This document shows positions 52,501 to 61,759 of a stretch of 61,792 nt of DNA, piece after piece (positions within the stretch are counted from its first letter, which is position 1; each line of letters opens with the position of its first letter). The DNA comes from JBAXGW01 sp037139195. GTDB taxonomy: Bacteria > Bacteroidota > Bacteroidia > Bacteroidales > JAHJDW01. The stretch spans positions 1 to 61,792 of the forward strand of contig JBAXGW010000021.1 of the NCBI GenBank assembly GCA_037139195.1, read 5' to 3'. Position numbers and translations under genes: made by a program. Under the pieces are notes generated by a model. That model did not search any database, had not been told where the DNA came from, and saw only the letters and a program-made list of their open reading frames with translations.

Positions 52501-52595
52501 TCTCATTAGTGCTTACCTTGTTTGTAATTCCTGCTGTTTATACGTTTATATCAGCTAAAAATAAAACAATTACGAATCCTGAAACTATCGAATAA
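49518..52595 (+). CDS. RND efflux pump, HAE1 (AcrB-like) family
   Basis: A 1025-residue inner-membrane pump with two repeats of six membrane helices and two large periplasmic loops. The first helix follows MNISELSLKRPVLATVMNLF. Proton-relay acids are visible in helix 4 (ATGLVVDDGIVVTENIFRKF), and GLVTKNGILIVEFANKKRES is the matching segment in the second half. It is the proton-driven exporter of a tripartite system for drugs, detergents or lipids; the substrate cannot be told. The adaptor is upstream and the TolC-like channel 52 nt downstream. Confidence 0.96.
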   Translation: MNISELSLKRPVLATVMNLFIILFGVIGYYYLGVRDYPAIDPPIVSVSTSYVGANSDIIESQITEPLEKAINGIPGIRTISSSSSVGKSTITVEFNLNSDLETAANDVRDKVSQAVKNLPQDIDAPPVVAKSDANSEFIILMAVQSPSKGLMELSEYAENVLQNKFQTIPEVSAVNINGQKRPAMRIWFEPDKMNACNIAFNDITSILKKENIEVPSGKLYGNKTELTIRTLGRLNTEKDFRDLIIREDSKGIIRLGDLAKVELGPEQYEQSWRLNGVSGVGVSIIPQPGANYINISNEFNKRLEEIKKSQQGSDIIFTTLIDNTQNVRRSLSEVIETLLISLVLVILVIYLFFRSWLIAIRPLIDIPISLIATFFIMYIAGFSINILTLLAIVLATGLVVDDGIVVTENIFRKFERGMPIRQAALEGSKEIFFAVVSTSITLAIVFLPVLFLQGFVGSLFREFGIVVAFAVLVSAFVSLTITPVLNVLLSTKNAKHSWFYHKTEPFFNNMENGYKNLLNRFIQFRWWAWGIVIACLGIIFILGSTLQSELAPLEDKSMMRFQITGPEGASYNYMTKATEELGNYLIDSIPEGDFTFFSTPGHSGTGVNNANGRLGIVPISERKRSQSQIAKDITKKVMRFNNIRIFPVEEQTISVGLGSRGALPVQFIIQNLDFEKLKEFIPKFLEAAKNDKTFSNVDVNLKFNKPEADIIIDRLKARNLGLTIADIAEVLQSAFSGRRLDYFIMNGKQYQVISQVKLNDRQMPLDILKLYVRNNKGLNISLADVIKIIPNANPPALFHFNRYKSATFSASLADGKTIGDGVTAMQAIAKSLLDDTFQTSLSGPSRDYAESSSNIAFAFFLALILIYLVLAAQFESFKDPFTIMLTVPLAIAGAVLSLWIFGQTINIFSQIGMIMLIGLVTKNGILIVEFANKKRESGLSMNQAVVEASVQRLRPILMTSLATSLGALPIALSLGAAAASRIPLGIVVVGGLIFSLVLTLFVIPAVYTFISAKNKTITNPETIE

Positions 52596-52647
52596 ATGAA
52601 ATGTTTGTTGGCATTCACTAAGACAGCTGAATAAAATTAGAACCCAA

Positions 52648-53940
52648 ATGAAAAAACTATTTACATACCTACTTCTGTTACCTTTTTTTGTTACAGCTCA
52701 GCAGACACTTCCATTGAAAAGTGCTATCGATTCTGCATTGAAAAGCAATTTTGATATTCAAATAGCAAAAAACAATACTGAAATAAATAAAGCAAACAAT
52801 ACTTATGGCTATGCTGGCGGATTGCCCTCACTTAATGCAAATATTGGCGAAAACAATTCAATTAATAGTTTAACCCAAAAACAAAACGGAGGAATTGAAA
52901 CAAGCAAAAATAATGTATCAAGTAATTCGTTAAATGCAGGAATATCAGCAAATATGACTCTTTTTAATGGATTTAAAATAATTGCCACAAAAGAGAAACT
53001 AAATCAGCTTCAAAAACAAAGCGAATTATTACTCAATCAACAAATTCAAAACACGATGGCTGCAGTAATGCTAACATATTACGACATACTTCGCCAACAA
53101 AGTTATTTAAACATCATTCAAAGTTCGCTTGATGTTTCCACAAAAAAAACAGAAATTATTTCAGAAAGATATAAAGTTGGTATGGCAAACGATGCAGACC
53201 TTTTACAATCTCAAATTGACAAAAACATAGCAGAACAGAACTTTAATACACAAAAACTCATCATTGAACAAGCAAAAATTAATTTATTGCAATTGATGGG
53301 AACAAAAGAGTTTTACTCAATTGTACTGAACGATACAATTATTGTTGATCAAACTATTCAAAAAGACTCTATTTTAAATTATTTAGAAAACAATCAACAA
53401 TATCTTTCAGCCGAACAGCAAATAAAAATCAATGAACAAATAGCAAAAGAACTAGGTTCACAGCGTTATCCTTCACTTAAACTAAATACCGGTTATAATT
53501 TTCAAAACACAACTAATTCTGCTGGATTGAATTTATTAAATCAAAATTATGGTCCTTTCGTTGGTGCCACGCTTCAAATACCAATTTTCAACGGAAATAT
53601 ATACCGAACCCAACAAGAAACAGCATTGTATAACGTAAAAAATGCAGAATTACAAAAAGAAAACATTTTAAACACGCTAAAAGCTTCTGCAAGCAAAACA
53701 TTTCAATCGTATGAAAACACGCTGCAGCAGCTTGTATCTCAACAAAACAATTTTGAAAATGCAAAGAAACTTGTAAATATTGTTGTGCAACGATTTCAAT
53801 TAAACCAAGCTACCATTATTGACATTAAAACGGCCCAAGCAAGTTTCGAAAACGCAGGTTATCAATTGACTAATCTTCTATATGCTGCAAAAATTGCTGA
53901 AATTGAATTAAAAAAATTGGTTTATAAGTTAAGCTACTAA
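52648..53940 (+). CDS. TolC-family outer-membrane efflux protein
   Basis: A 430-residue outer-membrane channel with a signal peptide (ending VTAQQ) and two repeated OEP domains of long coiled-coil helices. The first (about 25-215) includes RYKVGMANDADLLQSQIDKN, and the second (about 225-430) includes RFQLNQATIIDIKTAQASFE. It completes the tripartite efflux system with the adaptor and pump upstream. No terminator was found before cstA; a -7-like TAATTTTG at 53999-54006 suggests that cstA has a separate start. Confidence 0.94.
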   Translation: MKKLFTYLLLLPFFVTAQQTLPLKSAIDSALKSNFDIQIAKNNTEINKANNTYGYAGGLPSLNANIGENNSINSLTQKQNGGIETSKNNVSSNSLNAGISANMTLFNGFKIIATKEKLNQLQKQSELLLNQQIQNTMAAVMLTYYDILRQQSYLNIIQSSLDVSTKKTEIISERYKVGMANDADLLQSQIDKNIAEQNFNTQKLIIEQAKINLLQLMGTKEFYSIVLNDTIIVDQTIQKDSILNYLENNQQYLSAEQQIKINEQIAKELGSQRYPSLKLNTGYNFQNTTNSAGLNLLNQNYGPFVGATLQIPIFNGNIYRTQQETALYNVKNAELQKENILNTLKASASKTFQSYENTLQQLVSQQNNFENAKKLVNIVVQRFQLNQATIIDIKTAQASFENAGYQLTNLLYAAKIAEIELKKLVYKLSY

Positions 53941-54026
53941 AATATAGAAACTAAGATTTCTTAAGCAAAATTATTCGATAATTAATTAAAATTATTTCTA
54001 ATTTTGAAGGTCAAAAATTTCGTACT

Positions 54027-55844
54027 ATGAATGCAATGCCCTTGTTAATTACAGCTATACTTATTTTTATTATAGCTTATCGTTTATATTTTAGTTTTAT
54101 TACTGCAAAAGTTTTAACTATTAACGACTTAACGAGCGTTCCCTCACAAAAATTTAATGATGGACACAATTACGTTCCTACTAGCAAATGGGTATTATTC
54201 GGACACCACTTTGCTGCTATTGCTGGTGCCGGACCTTTAGTTGGACCTATTTTAGCCGCTCAGTTTGGTTATATGCCAGGATTTCTATGGATGTTGATTG
54301 GTGCAGTAGTTGCTGGATCAGTACATGATTTAGTAATACTAACTGCTTCAGTGCGCCACGATGGAAAATCACTGGGTGAAATTGCCACAATTGAAATTAA
54401 TAAGCTAAGTGGCACCACTGCTTCAATAGCAACCTTAATTATCATAGTAATAGCAATGGCAGGCCTTGGAATGGTAGTTATAAATGCACTTTCAGAAAGC
54501 GCTTGGGGTGCATTTACAATAGCCTCTACCATTCCAATTGCAATAATGATGGGACTATGGATGTTTAAATTTAGAAAAGGCAAAACCACTGAAGCAACAA
54601 TTTTTGGAGTTATTTTATTAACTGCGGCCGTAATATTTGGAAAATACATTCCACAATCATCAATTGGACACTATTTTACATTAAGCAAAACAGCACTTAC
54701 ATTTGCTCTTTGTGCTTATGGCTTTATTGCATCAGTTTTACCTGTATGGATTTTATTATCACCTCGCGATTATTTAAGCTCAATAATGAAAATAGCGGTT
54801 GTAGCAATGCTTGCATTAGGTATAATAATAGTAATGCCCGATTTAAAAATGCCTGCATTCACACCATTTATAAATGGAGGCGGGCCAATAATACCAGGTT
54901 CATTGTTCCCTTATCTGTTTATCACTATTGCATGCGGAGCAATATCGGGATTTCATGCATTGGTTAGTTCTGGAACCACTCCAAAAATGCTAATGAACGA
55001 ATCTCATATTAAACCTATAGCTGTTGGATCAATGCTAGTAGAAGGAATAGTAAGCATTTTAGCTTTAATAGCTGCATCTAGCTTATTCCCACTCGATTAT
55101 TTTCAAATAAATGTTCCAATAGAAAAGTTTCAAAAAATTCTTCCAGAATTACATGCAATGGGATTCACGCAATCAAACTTTGCTGCTCTTCAAGCCGAAG
55201 TAGGCGAAAATGTTGCAGGAAGAACCGGCGGTGCTGTATCGTTGGCTGTTGGAATGGCTAAAATTTTCAGTTCTATTCCTGGTCTTGGTGCATTGATGTC
55301 GTATTGGTATCATTTTGCTATAATGTTCGAAGCTTTGTTTATTCTCACAACCATAGATGCAGGCACACGAATTGGAAGGTTTATCTTACAAGAAGCAATT
55401 GGTAAAATTTACAAACCTTTTCAGCAAACAAATTGGCTACCAGGTAATTTAATTACTAGTTTTATTATAGTTGCAACTTGGGGTTATTTCATTCTATCGG
55501 GCAGTGTTACAACTATTTGGCCTATGTTTGGAGTTGCAAACCAATTATTAGCTTGTATTGCACTTGTGGTTGGAACTTCATTTATTATTAATATTGGGAA
55601 AGCTAAATACGCTTGGATAACAATAGTTCCGTTAACTTTTGTGGGGATTACAACGATTTATGCAGCAATTAAAAATATTACCATTATTTACTATCCTCAA
55701 ATATTTGTTGATGAAACAATGTTCAGAGGAATTATCAATCTGCTTTTAACAATCGTAATTTTAATCTGTCTGAGTATTATATTTATGAATGCAATTCCTA
55801 AGTGGTTAAAATCAAGAAACAAAACAGCTGAAAATAAAATTTAA
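54027..55844 (+). CDS. cstA: Carbon starvation protein CstA (peptide/pyruvate transporter family)
   Basis: A 605-residue inner-membrane transporter with about 16 membrane helices. Family marks near the N-terminus are FGHHFAAIAGAGPLVGPILA and GSVHDLVILTASVRHDGKS; farther on are GFHALVSSGTTPKML and FEALFILTTIDAGTRIGRF. CstA proteins import peptides or pyruvate during carbon limitation. This one has no visible linked two-component genes (BtsSR in E. coli). It follows the efflux operon, probably with its own promoter. Confidence 0.92.
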   Translation: MNAMPLLITAILIFIIAYRLYFSFITAKVLTINDLTSVPSQKFNDGHNYVPTSKWVLFGHHFAAIAGAGPLVGPILAAQFGYMPGFLWMLIGAVVAGSVHDLVILTASVRHDGKSLGEIATIEINKLSGTTASIATLIIIVIAMAGLGMVVINALSESAWGAFTIASTIPIAIMMGLWMFKFRKGKTTEATIFGVILLTAAVIFGKYIPQSSIGHYFTLSKTALTFALCAYGFIASVLPVWILLSPRDYLSSIMKIAVVAMLALGIIIVMPDLKMPAFTPFINGGGPIIPGSLFPYLFITIACGAISGFHALVSSGTTPKMLMNESHIKPIAVGSMLVEGIVSILALIAASSLFPLDYFQINVPIEKFQKILPELHAMGFTQSNFAALQAEVGENVAGRTGGAVSLAVGMAKIFSSIPGLGALMSYWYHFAIMFEALFILTTIDAGTRIGRFILQEAIGKIYKPFQQTNWLPGNLITSFIIVATWGYFILSGSVTTIWPMFGVANQLLACIALVVGTSFIINIGKAKYAWITIVPLTFVGITTIYAAIKNITIIYYPQIFVDETMFRGIINLLLTIVILICLSIIFMNAIPKWLKSRNKTAENKI

Positions 55845-55923
55845 AATTTGCAAATCAGCTTTACTATAAACATCTATAATTCAATTATCTAAGGAAACAA
55901 AAAAAAAAGAATATTAACCCAAT

Positions 55924-56571
55924 TTAAAGCAAAATAACAATTAAAGCAGCAATTCCAAAGGAAGTAAAACCACCAATAAAAGCGTTTTTCAGTCTTTTCG
56001 ATTTCACTTTGCCTTTATAACCATCAACATAATATTGATTATTAATCAAATCTTGATTTGCTTTTTTCAAACTAGGACTGAACGAATTTGTACCTAATCC
56101 ATAAATTACTGGAACTGGTATTCCCCAAAAACCCACTAAACCACTAGCGCCTCCAAAAACAATACTCCCTAAAAAATTTGCCCTAGATGAAGGTGCTGCC
56201 TTCGCATCGATTTCGCCTTTAATAAACATTCGCATTTGCTCAACGGTCATATCATAAGCCATAGTTGAATCGGGTTTATAAATAACTAATTCTTCAGCCA
56301 ATTTGTTTTTAAAAGAAAAAATTTCGGCATATTCTAGTGTATTTGTTTTCCCTTTTTCGTCTTCGATAAAAACATGGTCGGAATTAACGCATTTTATTTT
56401 AACATTATCATATATTTTTCCAGATAAAAGGCAAATATTATCATATTTATCATAATTCTCTTGATTTATGTTGCTTTTCTTCTCACAAGGAGTTTCTGAA
56501 GTAAGTTTAACTGCGCACGAGGCAAACGAAAAAGCAAAAATAATTGCAATTAATTTTATTATCGTATTCAT
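55924..56571 (-). CDS. Hypothetical lipoprotein with C-terminal membrane segment
   Basis: A 215-residue protein that I do not recognise. It has a lipobox-like FASC (Cys19), a middle segment that may be beta-rich (GKIYDNVKIKCVNSDHVFIE), two glycine-rich hydrophobic stretches near residues 133-157, and a C-terminal hydrophobic helix (GIAALIVILL). It is convergent with cstA and divergent from gcvP. Similar small lipoproteins are common in the phylum and without known role. Confidence 0.6.
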   Translation of the reverse strand: MNTIIKLIAIIFAFSFASCAVKLTSETPCEKKSNINQENYDKYDNICLLSGKIYDNVKIKCVNSDHVFIEDEKGKTNTLEYAEIFSFKNKLAEELVIYKPDSTMAYDMTVEQMRMFIKGEIDAKAAPSSRANFLGSIVFGGASGLVGFWGIPVPVIYGLGTNSFSPSLKKANQDLINNQYYVDGYKGKVKSKRLKNAFIGGFTSFGIAALIVILL

Positions 56572-56724
56572 TCCTATTTTTTTTCAAAACTACACTTTTT
56601 TTTTAACATAGAAAAATTCTGTTTTTATATAACATGCTAATTTATTACAAGATAACAAATGAAATTAAGAACGTTTTTCTATTAAATTCTATAAATCAAT
56701 TCGTTAAAAATTAAGGTGTTAACA

Positions 56725-56756
56725 TTTGTTTTATTCATATAAAACTTGTACGTTTG
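56725..56756 (+). promoter_or_regulatory. Predicted promoter of gcvP
   Basis: TTTG (56725-56728) and TACGTTTG (56749-56756) lie 20 nt apart and match both Bacteroidota boxes. The expected start of the transcript, near 56763, lies after the upstream in-frame candidates and so supports the ATG at 56810. Confidence 0.7.
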
Positions 56757-56809
56757 TAATGATTTTTCAATCACACCTTACAGAGTTACAAACTACAAAA
56801 TACTACAAA

Positions 56810-59683
56810 ATGGCATTAGATAATTTTATGTTACGTCACAATGGTCCAAGACCACACGAAGTTGCAAAAATGTGTGAAGTTATTGGCACTGCATCTCTTG
56901 ATCAACTTATTGAAGAAACTGTTCCAGCATCTATTAGACTCAAAAAGCCTTTAAATCTTCCAGATGGAATCAACGAATATCAATACCTTAATCATATTAA
57001 AGAATTAGGTGCAAAAAATAAATTATACAAATCTTATATCGGACTTGGTTATTACAATACAATTACACCAAGTGTTATTGTCAGAAATATTTTAGAAAAC
57101 CCAGGTTGGTATACATCATACACTCCTTACCAAGCTGAAATTTCACAAGGACGATTAGAAGCTCTTTTAAATTATCAAACAATGGTTTGCGATTTAACTG
57201 GCTTGCCAATTGCAAATGCTTCTTTATTAGATGAATCTACAGCAGCAGCTGAAGCTATGGTAATGCTTTTCAATTCTAGAAGTCGCGAGCAAGTTAAAAA
57301 CAATATTTCAAAATTCTTTGTTTCTAATGATACGCTTCCTCAAACAATTGATGTTCTGACTACAAGAGCAATTCCTTTTAACATAGAATTAGTAGTTGAT
57401 TCTGCTGAAAATTTCAACTTTTCAAAAGAATTCTTTGGAGCTTTAGTTCAATACCCAAACCAATTAGGTGAAGTTAAAGATTACAGCGAATTTGTAAAAA
57501 AATCTCACGACAACGGAATATTGGTTGCTGTTGCTGCAGATTTGATGAGTTTAGCTTTACTTAAAGCTCCAGGCGAATTTGATGCAGACATAGCTTTAGG
57601 AACAACTCAACGTTTTGGAATTCCAATGGGATTCGGCGGACCACACGCAGCTTACTTTGCAACTAAAGATACATATAAAAGAAATATGCCAGGCAGAATC
57701 ATCGGCGTTTCAGTAGACCGCACTGGAAAAAGAGCTTTAAGAATGGCACTTCAAACTCGCGAACAACATATCAAACGCGAACGTGCTACTTCAAATATTT
57801 GTACTGCTCAAGCTTTATTGGCAACAATGGCTGGAATGTATGCTATTTACCACGGACAAAAAGGTATTAAATCGATAGCTAGAAAAATCAATATTCTAAC
57901 AGGCGTATTAAACAATGAATTAGCAAAATACGGTTATACACAAGAAAACAAATATTTTTTCGATACTTTAAATGTTAAATTACCAGATTCAGTTCAAGCT
58001 GAAACTATCAAAAAAGCATCAGAATCAGCAAAAATGAATTTCAGATATATTGGCACTAAAAATATCGGTATCAGTATTGATGAAACTACTACATTGAAAG
58101 ATGTTAATGCAATGTTGAATATTTTTGCTACAGCAAATGGCAAATCATTTAATGAGTTTGTTTGTGTTCCAAACGAATGCGAAAAAATAACAACATTCCA
58201 AAATGAATTACATAGAACATCAGAATATTTAACAAATCCTGTATTCAATACCTATCATTCTGAAACAGAAATGATGCGCTATATCAAACGCCTAGAGATA
58301 AAAGATTTATCTTTAAATCGTTCGATGATTCCATTGGGTTCTTGTACAATGAAATTAAATGCAGCAACAGAAATGTTTGCTTTGTCAGCACCAGAATTTG
58401 GCGCAATTCATCCTTTTGTTCCTGCTGATCAAGCTCAGGGTTATTATGAGTTAATTGAAAACTTAGGAAATATGCTTGCAGAAATCACTGGATTTGCAGC
58501 AGTTTCTTTCCAACCAAACTCGGGTGCTGCTGGCGAATACACTGGCTTAATGGTTATTAGAGAACACCATATTAGCAGAGGCGAAGGCCATCGCAGAATA
58601 TGTTTGATTCCAGCATCTGCTCATGGAACAAATCCTGCAAGTGCTGTTATGGCTGCTATGGAAGTTGTTGTTGTGAAATGCGATGAGAATGGAAACATTG
58701 ATATGAACGACTTAAAATGCAAAGCAGAATTACATAAAAATGATCTTGCAGCATTGATGGTTACTTATCCTTCTACTCATGGAGTATTTGAAGAAACAAT
58801 TTTAGAAGTGATAAATATTATTCACCAAAATGGCGGACAAGTTTATATGGATGGTGCAAATATGAATGCTCAGGTTGGATTAACAAATCCTGGAACTATT
58901 GGAGCAGACGTTTGTCACTTAAATTTACATAAAACATTTGCTATACCTCACGGTGGTGGCGGACCAGGCGTTGGACCAATTGCAGTTGCAGCTCATTTAA
59001 AACAATTCTTACCAAGTCATCCAGTAGTAAAAACAGGTGGTGAGCATGCAATAAAAGCTGTTGCCGCAGCTCCATTTGGAAGCGCGTCAGTATTAACAAT
59101 TTCTTACGCTTACATTATGTTGGCAGGTGGAAATGGTTTGACAGAAGCAACAAAATATGCTATTTTAAACGCAAACTATTTAAAAGTTAAGTTAGAAAAA
59201 AACTACAAAATTCTTTATGTAGGAAGTAAGGGAAGATGCGCACACGAACTGATATTAGATTGCAACGAATTCAGTAAAACTGCTCATGTTCAGGTAATTG
59301 ATATTGCAAAACGTTTGATGGATTATGGATTCCACGCACCAACGGTTGCATTCCCAGTTCACGGAACATTAATGGTTGAGCCAACTGAAAGCGAACCATT
59401 AAATGAATTGGATCGTTTCATTGATGCAATGGCAAAAATCAGAGAAGAAATTGCTGAAATTGAGAATGGAAAAGCAAGTCAGGATAACAACGTTATTATC
59501 AATGCACCACATACTGCAGAAATGGCAATTGCAACTGAATGGAATTATCCATACACTAGAGAAAAAGCCGTTTATCCTGTTGAGATACTTGATAAATATT
59601 GGCCAACTGTAGCAAAAATTGATGATGCTTATGGCGATAGAAATTTGGTTTGCACATGTGAACCAGTAGAAAGTTACAAATAA
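56810..59683 (+). CDS. gcvP: Glycine dehydrogenase (decarboxylating), P protein
   Basis: The ATG at 56810 gives 957 residues, the usual length of the one-chain P protein, and begins with the typical FMLRHNGPRPHEVAKMCEVI. The upstream frame (from 56726) overlaps the promoter. The N-terminal half has SYIGLGYYNTITPSVI, and the C-terminal half holds the PLP site NLHKTFAIPHGGGGPG with Lys708. It decarboxylates glycine and passes the aminomethyl group to the H protein. The gcvT and gcvH genes are not in the window. No glycine riboswitch was seen in the 238-nt upstream gap. Confidence 0.97.
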   Translation: MALDNFMLRHNGPRPHEVAKMCEVIGTASLDQLIEETVPASIRLKKPLNLPDGINEYQYLNHIKELGAKNKLYKSYIGLGYYNTITPSVIVRNILENPGWYTSYTPYQAEISQGRLEALLNYQTMVCDLTGLPIANASLLDESTAAAEAMVMLFNSRSREQVKNNISKFFVSNDTLPQTIDVLTTRAIPFNIELVVDSAENFNFSKEFFGALVQYPNQLGEVKDYSEFVKKSHDNGILVAVAADLMSLALLKAPGEFDADIALGTTQRFGIPMGFGGPHAAYFATKDTYKRNMPGRIIGVSVDRTGKRALRMALQTREQHIKRERATSNICTAQALLATMAGMYAIYHGQKGIKSIARKINILTGVLNNELAKYGYTQENKYFFDTLNVKLPDSVQAETIKKASESAKMNFRYIGTKNIGISIDETTTLKDVNAMLNIFATANGKSFNEFVCVPNECEKITTFQNELHRTSEYLTNPVFNTYHSETEMMRYIKRLEIKDLSLNRSMIPLGSCTMKLNAATEMFALSAPEFGAIHPFVPADQAQGYYELIENLGNMLAEITGFAAVSFQPNSGAAGEYTGLMVIREHHISRGEGHRRICLIPASAHGTNPASAVMAAMEVVVVKCDENGNIDMNDLKCKAELHKNDLAALMVTYPSTHGVFEETILEVINIIHQNGGQVYMDGANMNAQVGLTNPGTIGADVCHLNLHKTFAIPHGGGGPGVGPIAVAAHLKQFLPSHPVVKTGGEHAIKAVAAAPFGSASVLTISYAYIMLAGGNGLTEATKYAILNANYLKVKLEKNYKILYVGSKGRCAHELILDCNEFSKTAHVQVIDIAKRLMDYGFHAPTVAFPVHGTLMVEPTESEPLNELDRFIDAMAKIREEIAEIENGKASQDNNVIINAPHTAEMAIATEWNYPYTREKAVYPVEILDKYWPTVAKIDDAYGDRNLVCTCEPVESYK

Positions 59684-59732
59684 TATCAAACTAAAATCAA
59701 CTAATTATATATCAGTTTATTTTAGTTGACAA

Positions 59733-59783
59733 AAAAAAAATCGACACAACGACTTTTAAAGACGATTTGTGTCGATTTTTTTT
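59733..59783 (+). terminator. Terminator of gcvP
   Basis: AATCGACACAA and TTGTGTCGATT, extended on both sides by A and T tracts, form a stem of about 17 bp around a 17-nt loop and are followed by T. It lies 49 nt after the gcvP stop codon. Confidence 0.88.
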
Positions 59784-59847
59784 GATAATATATTTTATAT
59801 TAAAAAAATAATAGTATTTTTGTTGTATTAACCAAAATAAATTAAAT

Positions 59848-61653
59848 ATGAAAAAAATTTACACAATTACACTTGCATTATTTTTTGCAGGAAGCGTATT
59901 TGCTCAAAATCCTACTGTAAAAGTTTCAAGTAAACTTGATGAAAACAATCAGTCTTTTTCAAAAAAAGGAACTATTGAACAAGTTTCAACAGATAATCAA
60001 TTAAAAAGCACTAATGCTGCTTTAAATGAAACATTTACAACTGCTATTCCAAATAATTGGGGTGCGGCAGGAACTGGGTTCAACAAATGGGCAATAAGTA
60101 CTACAACTGAAGAAGGAAAAGCAACAGGTGCTACTGTAAAATTTGCTTTTTATAATGCATCAAATGCTACTGCTGGAAGTCAAGAATCACTTGTAACTCC
60201 AATTCTTATGCCCGTAACTGGAGATAACACATTATCATACAGTGTTAATTATTACAAACGCTACACATCAGGTGCTGATGTTGGTGCAGAATTATATGTT
60301 GAAGTTTCTACAGATTATGGTTCTACTTGGATTGCTAGTACTACTAATGTTTTAGCTGCATTACCAAATTATAATGTTTCTAACACTGGATGGACAACTT
60401 TAACTCTTGATTTATCAGCATATAACACACAAAAAGTAATGGTACGTTTTAGAGCTGTTGCTGATTATGGTTGGGGAAATATTGGAATTGACAATGTTAC
60501 AGGACCTAATGTATTTGTTTTAACAAATGATATTTCTGCAGGAAAATTATTTGTAAATATGAATAGTTTCGATTATTTTCAAGCTATTCCTAATTCACAA
60601 TTAACTACTGTTGATTATGGAGTTAAAACTTCTAACAATGGATCAGCTGCTCAAACTGCTGTTACTTTGCATGCAAACACTAATAATGGCGCTTTTGTTA
60701 GCGCAACTGGTCTTGCAAATCCTACAGCTTCTTTAGCTCCTGCTACATTCGATACTTTATGGGCAAATACAACACCAACAGCAACAACTTTAACTGAATT
60801 TGGAACAAAATTATGGTTAACTCAAACAGAAACTGATGAAATACTTTCTAACAATAATGTAGATTCTGTATATTTTTATGGCACAAATACTCAGTATTTT
60901 AGAACATTAAATTTTACTACTCTTACTGGTGCTTATAACTTCTCTGGAGTAACTGTTGCTACTGGTTTTGAATTTGGTGCTACCTATTTTATGCCAAATG
61001 CAGGTAGAGTTGATTCTATTTCTACCATTATATATCATGCTGCTGGAACTGCTAACGTTGTTGGAAAATTATATTCAATTGACATAAACACAGGCGCTTA
61101 CACAGTTGTAGGTCAAACTGCTCCTTTTACTCCAGCTGTTGGAGCATATAATGATTTAGGCACAGTGAAAAATTTAGCTTTAACAACTCCTTATACTGCA
61201 ACAGCAGGCACTCTTTTAGCTGCAACAATCCAATTAAATGGTAATTTCACTACTGTTCCTAAAGACACTATCCTTTTGGGTGCTGATAATACTTATTTAG
61301 GCTCAACTGCTATAGCTTCTACAATTTATATTAATGTTGGTGGTACATTTGATTGGTACTCTTCTAGCTCAATTCCTGTAGTAGGGTTGTCATTACAAAA
61401 TCCAACAACAGTATCTGTTAATAATATAAATGCAAACAAAGAAGTTGTTGTTTATCCTAATCCAGCTAACAACATGTTGAACATTGTAAATGCAGGTAAT
61501 GATGCAAAAATCACTATCATGAATTCATTAGGTCAAGTTGTTTTTAATACAATTGCAACTGGAAATACAACTATTAATACTGAAAACTTAAGCGAAGGTG
61601 TTTACTTTGTAAAAGTAAACTCAAGCGTATCTAAAATTATTATTAAAAAATAA
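59848..61653 (+). CDS. T9SS cargo protein with choice-of-anchor J-like domain
   Basis: A 601-residue secreted protein with a signal peptide (ending SVFAQ). A beta-sandwich follows (about 60-225), of choice-of-anchor J/cleaved-adhesin type (LNETFTTAIPNNWGAAGTG, then GNIGIDNVTG). The middle part is repetitive and rich in Thr, Asn and Ala. It ends in a type A sorting domain (VVVYPNPANNMLNIVN, then GVYFVKVNSSVSKIIIKK). It is probably a cell-surface adhesin or a secreted protein of unknown activity. A -7-like TATTTTTG lies at 59815-59822, and a terminator follows the gene. Confidence 0.85.
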   Translation: MKKIYTITLALFFAGSVFAQNPTVKVSSKLDENNQSFSKKGTIEQVSTDNQLKSTNAALNETFTTAIPNNWGAAGTGFNKWAISTTTEEGKATGATVKFAFYNASNATAGSQESLVTPILMPVTGDNTLSYSVNYYKRYTSGADVGAELYVEVSTDYGSTWIASTTNVLAALPNYNVSNTGWTTLTLDLSAYNTQKVMVRFRAVADYGWGNIGIDNVTGPNVFVLTNDISAGKLFVNMNSFDYFQAIPNSQLTTVDYGVKTSNNGSAAQTAVTLHANTNNGAFVSATGLANPTASLAPATFDTLWANTTPTATTLTEFGTKLWLTQTETDEILSNNNVDSVYFYGTNTQYFRTLNFTTLTGAYNFSGVTVATGFEFGATYFMPNAGRVDSISTIIYHAAGTANVVGKLYSIDINTGAYTVVGQTAPFTPAVGAYNDLGTVKNLALTTPYTATAGTLLAATIQLNGNFTTVPKDTILLGADNTYLGSTAIASTIYINVGGTFDWYSSSSIPVVGLSLQNPTTVSVNNINANKEVVVYPNPANNMLNIVNAGNDAKITIMNSLGQVVFNTIATGNTTINTENLSEGVYFVKVNSSVSKIIIKK

Positions 61654-61672
61654 TTTTAAACAAAATTAAAAT

Positions 61673-61698
61673 AAAAAGCGGGGAAACCCGCTTTTTTT
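61673..61698. terminator. Terminator downstream of the anchor-J protein gene
   Basis: AAAAAGCGGG and CCCGCTTTTT form a perfect 10-bp stem with a GAAA tetraloop followed by more T. The A tract on the other side would also let it work on the minus strand. Confidence 0.9.
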
Positions 61699-61759
61699 GT
61701 GTTAAAAATTTTATACGAAAATAAATTTAGCAAAATATAATAATAACTGGGTATCCCCT

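Noticed and set aside
56572..56809. Possible glycine riboswitch upstream of gcvP
   Set aside because: The gap is AT-rich, has no tandem aptamer-like stems, and the promoter lies only about 50 nt before the start codon, too close for a riboswitch.
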